A stretch of DNA of 13,180 nt, from assembly GCA_030430515.1 (NCBI GenBank), contig JAUIKX010000072.1:1-13180 (forward strand). The letters are read 5' to 3'. This DNA comes from Gammaproteobacteria bacterium. Lineage in GTDB: Bacteria; Pseudomonadota; Gammaproteobacteria; Pseudomonadales; Azotimanducaceae. The notes under the pieces were generated by a model. It was given only the letters and a program-made list of their open reading frames with translations. It had not been told where the DNA came from and did no database searches. This document shows positions 6,871 to 12,718 of this stretch, piece by piece (the stretch's first letter is position 1; each line of letters opens with the position of its first letter). A program made the translations under genes and the position numbers.

Positions 6871-7425
6871 TCAGTCTTCTTTGTTCCCTTCCGGCACCCA
6901 GGGCGTCCAGTCGCATGCCTCGCAGGCGGCATCGATGCCGTGACGGGCCAGAACAGAGAAGATGAAATTGCGCCAGGCTTCCGTGGGCTGCCATACCTGG
7001 TTCATGTCGTCTTTGGCATCGCCCACGTCCACGCCCTGATGGATTATCCGATAGAGCATTGAGAAGGTGCTTGCACGGTAATTGACCTGGCAGTGTACGA
7101 GGGTGTTTTTGTCGCTGGACTGCATGATCGCCGCGAAGGTACGGAAGTCGTGGTAGCTGGGTTTGTCCCAGATCACAGGCAGCTGCACGTAGTCGAACCC
7201 GTGGTTCCGGGCAATCCTGTCTTCGTTGGCCAGCGACGTATCATGATCGCCGAACGCCAGATAGACGATGCGTTCATAACCCTGGTAAGAAAGCGCTTCG
7301 ATCTGCTCCGCCGTCGGCTGACCGGAGCTTGCGAACCCTTCATCGTAGGCGATGAAGTTGACCGGCTTTTCGGCGTTGGCGGCGGTGGCCGCCAGCAGCA
7401 GCCCGAGGATCGCAAGCTTACGCAT
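6871..7425 (-). CDS. Exported protein tyrosine phosphatase-like protein with CX4R loop
   Basis: A 184-residue protein with a clear signal peptide (MRKLAILGLLLAATAANA, cleavage after residue 18), so the domain acts in the periplasm. It has the layout of the small cysteine-phosphatase family related to DSP/DUF442 proteins: an SGQPT motif (34-38), a beta strand RIVYLAF, a possible general-acid loop around Asp87, and the active-site strand and loop VHCQVNYRAS (110-119) with Cys112 and Arg117. The loop is one residue shorter than the canonical HCX5R. A CEAC pair (Cys168 and Cys171) near the C-terminus could form a disulfide. The substrate is unknown: phosphoprotein, phospholipid or another phosphoester, or possibly a sulfur-transfer role. 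Its ATG overlaps the TGA of the SDR gene by 1 nt (TGATG), so it is translationally coupled to an oxidoreductase. Confidence 0.88.
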   Translation of the reverse strand: MRKLAILGLLLAATAANAEKPVNFIAYDEGFASSGQPTAEQIEALSYQGYERIVYLAFGDHDTSLANEDRIARNHGFDYVQLPVIWDKPSYHDFRTFAAIMQSSDKNTLVHCQVNYRASTFSMLYRIIHQGVDVGDAKDDMNQVWQPTEAWRNFIFSVLARHGIDAACEACDWTPWVPEGNKED

Positions 7426-8189
7426 CAGATCATCTCTCCGGAAAGACCGTCTACGAACAGCTTATCGCCGGTGACGTAGCTGTTCAGGTCGGAAACGAGG
7501 TAGCGCACGACGTTGGCGACGTCCTCCGGCTGGCATACATGCCCGAACGGCGAGGTGTCGTCCATATCGCGGATGTTGTCCACGCCGCGGGCTTTGACCA
7601 GCCGCCGGCCCATCTCGGTTTCCACCACACCGGGCGCGACGATGTTGACCCGGATGTTGTTTTTCAGCTCCTCTTTAGCGACGCCTCTGGCCAGCGCTTC
7701 GATGCCTGCCTTGCCGACGTTGTACGGCGCGCCGTTTGCACCGAACCGGCGGGTTGCGGCGGAGGAGATCATGATGATGTCGCCCCGGTCGCGTTTACGC
7801 ATATGCGGTATCACTTCGCGGGTGGCGTAGAAAGTACCGAATGTATGGGTGCGCACAACGCGTTCGAATTCAGTGGGTTCGGTATCCGCTACCGCGAGGC
7901 CGCGGCTGGCGATGCCTGCATTGTTGATGAGTATGTCGATGCTTCCGAAGTCCTCGGCGACTGCGGCGACCATCTGGCTTACGGCCTCGAAGTCGTCTAC
8001 CGGCGCCTGGTAGGCGTGTGCCTGCCGGCCCATGGCTTTGATATCGGCGACGGTCTGCTCGGCGCCCTCGGTGTCTTTGCGGTAGTTGATGGCTACGTCT
8101 GCGCCATCCTGTGCAAGTCCCAGGGCGATGCCTCTGCCGATCCCCCGGTTGCCGCCGGTAACGATGGCCACGCGTCCTTTGAGCGTCAT
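7425..8189 (-). CDS. Short-chain dehydrogenase/reductase (FabG-like)
   Basis: A 254-residue classical SDR, a cytosolic NAD(P)-dependent oxidoreductase acting on an alcohol/ketone pair. The start is ATG 8187-8189 (MTLKGRVAIVTGG): AGGAGAG lies just upstream, and the long in-frame extension further upstream is non-coding and runs antisense to the CoA-transferase. Motifs: cofactor TGGNRGIG (11-18), NNAG (89-92), catalytic Ser143, and YNVGK (Tyr156, Lys160), followed by the APG strand after the active site. The tetrad Asn that usually occupies the NxxG position before the fifth helix is His here (THTFG, His115). The middle Asp65 (PVDD) suits the adenine-binding position. The substrate is unknown; FabG-like 3-oxoacyl reductases and many xenobiotic or terpene alcohol dehydrogenases share this layout. 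It is the first gene of a pair with the exported phosphatase-like protein. Confidence 0.95.
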   Translation of the reverse strand: MTLKGRVAIVTGGNRGIGRGIALGLAQDGADVAINYRKDTEGAEQTVADIKAMGRQAHAYQAPVDDFEAVSQMVAAVAEDFGSIDILINNAGIASRGLAVADTEPTEFERVVRTHTFGTFYATREVIPHMRKRDRGDIIMISSAATRRFGANGAPYNVGKAGIEALARGVAKEELKNNIRVNIVAPGVVETEMGRRLVKARGVDNIRDMDDTSPFGHVCQPEDVANVVRYLVSDLNSYVTGDKLFVDGLSGEMI

Positions 8190-8219
8190 GTTTTCTCTCC
8201 TCAAATCGATTTCCGCCAC

Positions 8220-8245
8220 ATGATACATGCGTACAATGGCGTGCA
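8220..8245. promoter_or_regulatory. Closely spaced divergent -10 elements; possible leaderless start
   Basis: The SDR and CoA-transferase starts are only 55 bp apart. On the plus strand TACAAT (8232-8237, 5 of 6 to TATAAT) ends 7 bp before the ATG at 8245, so transcription would begin at or very near the start codon. No Shine-Dalgarno precedes any of the three in-frame ATGs (8227, 8236, 8245), which fits a leaderless mRNA. On the minus strand TATCAT (8220-8225, 5 of 6) would start SDR transcripts near 8213. Neither has a good -35 at 16-18 bp, so the calls are tentative. Confidence 0.3.
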
Positions 8246-10557
8246 TGAGTACAAAGCAGCAGACGGCGCTCGATGGCTTGCGGGTCATCGACCTGACAAA
8301 TGGTCCTGCAGGCGGGGTCGCCTGTATGGTTCTTGCAGATTTCGGTGCCGAGGTATTGCGGCCCGTACAGGGTGAGCCACACCCTCTGGAAGCTTTACCC
8401 GCTTCACGCATGTGGCGCAGGGGCACCTTCACCGTGAATCTCGACCCGGAAAAGGAGGCCGAGCGCTTCTCGAGGCTCTGCGCGGCAGCAGATGTTCTCA
8501 TCTGCAGCCGCCGCAGGTGGATCGGTAGCCGGTTGGAAGCGCTTCGCGTCAGCCATCCGCACCTGGTGATCTGCGCGGTCTCCTCGGCTGCCGCTGATGA
8601 CCCGCGAGCTGCATTGCCCGCCTACGAGCATCTGCTGGCAGCGCTCAGCGGACGCATGAATACATTTTCGGGTTGTGCTGACCGAGATGGGCCGGTGTTC
8701 TCGGCACTGCAGGCCGGTGTGCATGCCTGCGCGCAATCGGTGGTGTCCGGCGTGCTGGCGGCACTGATCGCCCGGGCACGAGATGGACAGGGTTGCCTCG
8801 TGCAGACCAGCCTCCTCGAGGCGCTTCTGGCCTACGAGCAGGGAGCGATGATCGGCGAGCAGTTTCGTGATCGATTCGGTCAGCTCGTGGATGGCCTGCC
8901 CAGCGCGCAACCGACGGCACCGATGCCCACGCTGCACTACCTGCCAGCGCAAGCGGAAGATCGACGGTGGGTGCAGCTCGGCAACCTGCTGCCGCATCTG
9001 TTTGATAATTTTCTCGTGGCAACGGATCTCTTCGAGATACTGGCGGACCCGGAGTTCGACAGCGCGCAGATGCAACTGCCGGAGCCGAAGCGTGAAGCGT
9101 TTCGAGATCGTATGTTTGAGCGGCTGCAGGAAAAGCCTGCCGAGGAATGGCTGACTCTGTTTGCGGAGAATGGCGGGGTGGCCGCCGCGGCGGTGCAGAG
9201 CACGCAGGATGCGCTCGATGATCCGGACATCGTCGCTAACGGTCATGTCATCGAACGGGGTGACGGCTGCCAGCTCGGACCGCTTGCGCGACTGATCGAT
9301 ACCCCAGCGTCTCCGGGCTTTGGGGTTCTGGACGGTGCGGAGGTTCTGGCGCGCTGGCTCGCCGCTCCCCGGCCCGCTGTGGCAAACGCGGAACGGACTG
9401 AGCTGCCGCTTGCAGGTGTGAAAGTGGTGGAAATCGCGACGATCATTGCTGCCCCGTTCGGGGCGTCCCTGCTCGCGGAGATGGGCGCGGATGTGATCAA
9501 GGTAGAGCCCGTGGGTGGCGACCCGTACCGCGGCATGGCAGGAGGAATTGGCGCGGCGCGGGTGAATCTCGGTAAGCGCAGCATCTGCGTGAACCTGAAA
9601 GACCCGGACGGGCAGGCCGTGGTGCAGTCGCTGGTGGGTGAAGCAGACGTTCTGATTCACAACTTCCGTCCCGGAGTGCCAGAAAAACTCGGTATCGGCT
9701 ATGACGTGGTCAGCAAGCTGAACCCCCGCATTGTCTATCTGCAGAGCAACGGTTACGGGCCGGACGGCCCCGGCGCGCACAGACCCAGCACCCATCCGAT
9801 TCCGGGCGCTGCCATGGGGGGCGTTTTTTTCCAGATGGGTGGGCGGCTACCCGATCATCTGCTGAGCCTCGATGAAGCGCGTGACTGGTCGCGGCGGTTG
9901 ATGCGCGCGAACGAAGTCAACCCGGACCCGAATACCGCACTGGTGGTGGCAAGTTCAGCGCTGCTCGCGCTAGCGGCTCGTCTGCGTACCGGTCGTGGAC
10001 AGCAGGTGTTCGTCGACATGTTCGGCGCAAACGCTTATGCCAACGCAGACGACTTTCTGAGTTTCCCGGACAAGCCGGCGCGTTTTGCACCAGACGCCGA
10101 ACTGATGGGCCTTTCAAATGGTTATCGGCTGTACAGGTGTAAGGACGCCGGTTGGGTTTTTCTGGCGCTCGTGCTCGAAAGTGAACTGCGTGCTTTTCAG
10201 GCGCTGACGGCGGTAGATGTCGAAACTACAGAGGCGATGGAAGCGCTTTTTGCCGGTAGAACGAGCACTGACTGGGAGGCGTTTTTTAACGGCACTAAAG
10301 TGGCCTGTGTGCGGGCTGATGTCGGACTGCCGAAGGACTTCTGGAGAAAACCTGAGCAAGCGCGCTATACGCTGTCGTCGGAGCACCCGGAGTGGGGCGC
10401 ATTCCGGCGCCCAGGCCCGCTGGTGCGGTTCGATGTGCTACCACCGGCCGTGCTGCACCCTCCGGTGGAGGGGCAGCATACTCGTGAGCTGCTGCAGGCC
10501 GCGGGCATGACGGAGAAAGCGATCGATGCCCTCATGTCGGACGGCATCGTGTCCTGA
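8245..10557 (+). CDS. Tandem family III (CaiB/BaiF) CoA-transferase, N-terminal half degenerate
   Basis: A 770-residue protein made of two CaiB/BaiF-type CoA-transferase modules, about twice the family's usual length of about 400. Module 1 (about 11-375) opens GLRVIDLTNGPAGG; module 2 (about 389-770) opens LAGVKVVEIATIIAAPFGAS. Both have the GAEV/GADV strand of the CoA-binding fold. Family III enzymes move CoA between carboxylates through an Asp-bound anhydride/thioester. In module 2 that Asp appears as Asp561 in NPDPNT, 21 residues before TGRGQ, the same spacing as my recollection of formyl-CoA transferase (GDSNT...TGRGQ). At the aligned place module 1 has Val159 (GVHACAQ, 21 residues before DGQG), so it is probably non-catalytic. 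Three in-frame ATGs exist (8227, 8236, 8245); the last fits MSTKQQTALDGLRV best and lies 7 bp after a TACAAT. It converges on the racemase gene. The substrate is unknown. Confidence 0.92.
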   Translation: MSTKQQTALDGLRVIDLTNGPAGGVACMVLADFGAEVLRPVQGEPHPLEALPASRMWRRGTFTVNLDPEKEAERFSRLCAAADVLICSRRRWIGSRLEALRVSHPHLVICAVSSAAADDPRAALPAYEHLLAALSGRMNTFSGCADRDGPVFSALQAGVHACAQSVVSGVLAALIARARDGQGCLVQTSLLEALLAYEQGAMIGEQFRDRFGQLVDGLPSAQPTAPMPTLHYLPAQAEDRRWVQLGNLLPHLFDNFLVATDLFEILADPEFDSAQMQLPEPKREAFRDRMFERLQEKPAEEWLTLFAENGGVAAAAVQSTQDALDDPDIVANGHVIERGDGCQLGPLARLIDTPASPGFGVLDGAEVLARWLAAPRPAVANAERTELPLAGVKVVEIATIIAAPFGASLLAEMGADVIKVEPVGGDPYRGMAGGIGAARVNLGKRSICVNLKDPDGQAVVQSLVGEADVLIHNFRPGVPEKLGIGYDVVSKLNPRIVYLQSNGYGPDGPGAHRPSTHPIPGAAMGGVFFQMGGRLPDHLLSLDEARDWSRRLMRANEVNPDPNTALVVASSALLALAARLRTGRGQQVFVDMFGANAYANADDFLSFPDKPARFAPDAELMGLSNGYRLYRCKDAGWVFLALVLESELRAFQALTAVDVETTEAMEALFAGRTSTDWEAFFNGTKVACVRADVGLPKDFWRKPEQARYTLSSEHPEWGAFRRPGPLVRFDVLPPAVLHPPVEGQHTRELLQAAGMTEKAIDALMSDGIVS

Positions 10558-10579
10558 ACCGGTCTCAGACGGACAGTCG

Positions 10580-10600
10580 TATCCTGCCGACAGCAGGGTA
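10580..10600. terminator. Weak hairpin between convergent genes
   Basis: TATCCTGC (10580-10587) pairs with GCAGGGTA (10593-10600), 8 bp including one G-T wobble, with loop cgaca. It sits in the 45-bp gap between the CoA-transferase and racemase stop codons, where a bidirectional terminator is expected. There is no T-run on either side, so the call rests on position and pairing. Confidence 0.35.
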
Positions 10601-10602
10601 TG

Positions 10603-11733
10603 TCATGCCACGGTGCCGCTGGCTTTCAGCGACGCAATTTCGTCGCTCGTGAAGCCAGCCTCGGAGAGCACGTCCTGGGAATGTGCGCCGGGGGCGACGG
10701 CGGGGCCGGGCATCTCCGGCACCGTTCGGCTGAAGCGCGGGGCGGGGGCCGCCTGCATCAGACCGTTCACCTCGGCAAACGTCTTGCGAACCTGATTGTG
10801 CTCGTTGGCAACGGCTTCCTCGAACGCCAGAACCGGCGCATAGCAGATGTCGGTGCCGTACATGATCGCGTCCCACTCATCGCGGGTTTTCGTCTTGAAT
10901 ATGGCGCGCAGCTTGTCCTGCATCATCGGCCATTGGCTGCGGTCCATCTGTCTCGGCAGGTCCGGGTCCTGATCCCGGCCGGTTTTCTCCAGAAGGAGCG
11001 CATAGAACTGCTTTTCGATCGAGCCGATGGAAACGTGCTGGCCATCGCTGGTTTCGTAAACGCCGTAGAAATGCGCGCCGCCGTCCAGCAGGTTGCTGGC
11101 ACGCTGGCTGCTCCAGTGACCTTCGCCCATCAGTGCGAACACGGAGTTCATCAGCAGCGCTGAACCGTCGGTCATGGCGGCATCGATCACCTGGCCCTGG
11201 CCGGATTGTGTCCGTTCATAGAGCGCCGAGGCGATACCGAACGCCAGCAACATACCGCCACCACCGAAATCGCCCACCAGGTTCAGCGGTGGGACCGGGT
11301 CTTTCCCGCCGATGGCGTGCAGTGCGCCGGAAAGGGAGATGTAATTGATGTCGTGGCCGGCGACTTTGGCCATGGGGCCATCCTGTCCCCAGCCGGTCAT
11401 ACGGCCGTAAACCAGTCCGGGATTGCGCGCCTGGCATATTTCGGGGCCGAGCCCCAGCCTTTCGGTAACGCCGGGGCGAAACCCTTCCACGAGCACATCG
11501 GCAGTCTCAACCAGCCTGAGTACGGTTTCTACCCCTTCGGGACTTTTCAGATCGACAGCCACGCTGCGGCGGCCGCGAGCAAGAACGTCGGCGGCGGGAG
11601 CGGGCGCACCGGCGGCACTGGCACGGTCTACGCGAATGATCTCGGCGCCCATGTCCGCCAGCATCATGCAGCAGAAGGGACCCGGGCCGATGCCCTGAAG
11701 TTCGATGACTTTGATACCTTTGAGTGGTCCCAT
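10603..11733 (-). CDS. Alpha-methylacyl-CoA racemase-like, family III CoA-transferase fold
   Basis: A 376-residue enzyme of the CaiB/BaiF fold, best matched to alpha-methylacyl-CoA racemase (AMACR/MCR). These enzymes invert 2R- to 2S-methylacyl-CoA so that methyl-branched chains can enter beta-oxidation. The catalytic residues of M. tuberculosis MCR (His126, Asp156, Glu241) have counterparts here: His127 in GHDINY, Asp155 in GDFGGGG and Glu240 in SIEKQFY. The N-terminal fold signature is GIKVIELQGIGPGPFCCMML with GAEIIRVDR. The start is ATG 11731-11733: AAGGAT lies 6 nt upstream and the protein begins MGPLKGIKVIEL, whereas an upstream in-frame ATG at 11776-11778 adds 15 atypical residues. A tandem 13-bp repeat lies in its leader. 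It is divergent from the cobalamin adenosyltransferase and convergent with the tandem CoA-transferase, pointing to branched-chain or sterol-like acid metabolism. Confidence 0.93.
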   Translation of the reverse strand: MGPLKGIKVIELQGIGPGPFCCMMLADMGAEIIRVDRASAAGAPAPAADVLARGRRSVAVDLKSPEGVETVLRLVETADVLVEGFRPGVTERLGLGPEICQARNPGLVYGRMTGWGQDGPMAKVAGHDINYISLSGALHAIGGKDPVPPLNLVGDFGGGGMLLAFGIASALYERTQSGQGQVIDAAMTDGSALLMNSVFALMGEGHWSSQRASNLLDGGAHFYGVYETSDGQHVSIGSIEKQFYALLLEKTGRDQDPDLPRQMDRSQWPMMQDKLRAIFKTKTRDEWDAIMYGTDICYAPVLAFEEAVANEHNQVRKTFAEVNGLMQAAPAPRFSRTVPEMPGPAVAPGAHSQDVLSEAGFTSDEIASLKASGTVA

Positions 11734-11745
11734 GGCTGATCCTTT

Positions 11746-11770
11746 CAGAAGTGTTGGGCAGAAGTGCTGG
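11746..11770. repeat. Tandem 12/13-bp direct repeat in a divergent promoter region
   Basis: CAGAAGTGTTGG (11746-11757) and CAGAAGTGCTGG (11759-11770) match at 11 of 12 positions with a 13-bp period, 13 bp upstream of the racemase start codon. The 88-bp region between racemase and adenosyltransferase otherwise holds an AT-rich patch (TTAAAT, 11780-11785) that could be a plus-strand -10 but has no matching -35. The repeats could bind a regulator or be a chance duplication. Confidence 0.4.
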
Positions 11771-11821
11771 TCGGGCATGTTAAATTTGTCTCAACGCACT
11801 GGCAAAGAGCATCTTCGAATC

Positions 11822-12361
11822 ATGGGGAACCGTTTGAGCAAAATTTCCACGCGAACCGGCGATGGAGGCGAAACCGGTCTTGCGGGTGGTGTGCGCGTGG
11901 CGAAGGATGACCCGCGGATCGAGACCATTGGCGATGTGGACGAACTCAACTCTGCGGTTGGTCTGGTACGCAGTCATGAACTGCCTGAGGCGATTGAAAA
12001 GACGCTCGCCGAGGTACAGCAGGTGTTGTTCAATCTCGGGGGAGAGCTGTCGATGCCGGGTGAGGCCTTGGTGGATGAAGCCTCTGTAGATTTGCTGGAC
12101 GATGCGCTGGAGAAGCTCAATGCAGGGCTGCCGCCGCTGAAGGATTTCGTCATGCCGACCGGCACGCCAGCGGCAGCGCATACGCATCTTGCCAGGGCGG
12201 TCTGTCGCCGGGCGGAAAGGCGGCTCGTAGCGTTATCTCATGTGGCGGAGATCAATCCCGCGGGACTGAAACTGCTGAACAGGTTGTCTGACTACCTGTT
12301 TGTCTGCGCCCGCACGCTGAATGCGATTGATGGGCCTGATGAAGTGCTTTGGCAGCACTGA
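11822..12361 (+). CDS. PduO-type ATP:cob(I)alamin adenosyltransferase
   Basis: A 179-residue cytosolic enzyme that transfers the 5'-deoxyadenosyl group of ATP to cob(I)alamin (or the corrinoid precursor), making adenosylcobalamin, the cofactor of methylmalonyl-CoA mutase and other radical enzymes. The diagnostic motifs are all present: STRTGDGGETGL (9-20) for ATP binding, GDVDELNSAVG (37-47), and FVMPTGTPAAAHTHLARAVCRRAER (109-133). In the last, Arg125, Arg129, Arg130 and Glu132 have the same spacing as the human MMAB residues Arg186, Arg190, Arg191 and Glu193. RLSDYLF follows at 154-160. The start is ATG 11822, giving the usual MGNRLSKISTRTGDGG opening; longer in-frame starts (for example 11777) add non-conserved sequence and overlap the racemase leader. 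No cobalamin riboswitch can fit in the 88-bp upstream region. Confidence 0.96.
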   Translation: MGNRLSKISTRTGDGGETGLAGGVRVAKDDPRIETIGDVDELNSAVGLVRSHELPEAIEKTLAEVQQVLFNLGGELSMPGEALVDEASVDLLDDALEKLNAGLPPLKDFVMPTGTPAAAHTHLARAVCRRAERRLVALSHVAEINPAGLKLLNRLSDYLFVCARTLNAIDGPDEVLWQH

Positions 12362-12372
12362 ATGCTGGTCGA

Positions 12373-12420
12373 AATATCCCAGAAGAACAACGGGTTAGAC
12401 CGTTATCCTTCTGGGATATT
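12373..12420. terminator. Long composite hairpin between convergent genes
   Basis: AATATCCCAGAAG (12373-12385) and CTTCTGGGATATT (12408-12420) are perfect 13-bp complements. Inside, AACGG (12389-12393) pairs with CCGTT (12400-12404) around loop gttaga, leaving a symmetric 3x3 internal loop. It sits 11 bp after the adenosyltransferase stop and 19 bp before the RHH gene stop, so a bidirectional terminator is the simplest reading. There is no long T-tract, and the A/T-rich base of the stem must do that job. A protein-binding site tied to the ParA/RHH pair is an alternative. Confidence 0.5.
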
Positions 12421-12439
12421 GTAGGGGCTCGAGGCGAGG

Positions 12440-12718
12440 CTAGTCTCGTTTTCTGCGATCGATGAGGTCGTGGTCGTTGACGCTGAGCCCCTTCGATTGC
12501 AGTGCACTCATGATGAATCCTCGCATGGTCATGCCTGCATCGAGGGCCATCCGTGCGAGCTCGCGGTGGAGGCTTTCACGCATTTTCAGCGTGAACTGAC
12601 TCATGCGCTCTGCCTCCGCGGTTCGTGGGCTCGGAATTTCCTGTCTAGCGGGCGCCTTACGGCGCAAAGCGGCGCGCTCCTTGGACGCGCGCTTTGCGTC
12701 GGCGCTTTTGACGCTCAT
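12440..12718 (-). CDS. Ribbon-helix-helix protein, candidate partner of ParA
   Basis: A 92-residue protein. Residues 1-38 are highly basic and probably disordered (MSVKSADAKRASKERAALRR). Residues 39-78 fit a ribbon-helix-helix DNA-binding fold: strand MSQFTLKM (39-46), helix 1 RESLHRELARMALDAG, turn, helix 2 MTMRGFIMSALQSKG. The C-terminal tail is polar (DLIDRRKRD). A flexible basic arm plus RHH domain is the architecture of small ParG-type centromere-binding proteins, which also stimulate their ParA-type ATPase and repress the operon. The ATG (12716-12718) overlaps the TGA of the ParA-like gene as ATGA, which is strong evidence for one operon. A general RHH repressor is an alternative. The DNA target is unknown; partition sites usually lie upstream of the ATPase gene, outside this window. 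Confidence 0.75.
   Translation of the reverse strand: MSVKSADAKRASKERAALRRKAPARQEIPSPRTAEAERMSQFTLKMRESLHRELARMALDAGMTMRGFIMSALQSKGLSVNDHDLIDRRKRD

Noticed and set aside
8190..8501. A 104-residue N-terminal extension of the SDR
   Set aside because: It has low-complexity basic sequence, lies antisense to the CoA-transferase, and a strong AGGAGAG site with a perfect SDR N-terminus defines the start at 8189.
8404..9795. A 463-codon open frame on the minus strand opposite the CoA-transferase
   Set aside because: The composition (many His, Arg, Gln) is typical of antisense translation of GC-rich genes, with no motif and no ribosome binding site; the plus-strand protein is clearly real.
11705..11821. 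A 39-residue N-terminal extension of the adenosyltransferase
   Set aside because: The conserved protein begins just before STRTGDGG; the extension overlaps the racemase start on the other strand and is not family-like.
11734..11821. A possible cobalamin riboswitch upstream of the adenosyltransferase
   Set aside because: The region is 88 bp, shorter than known cobalamin riboswitches, and no B12-box-like sequence was seen.
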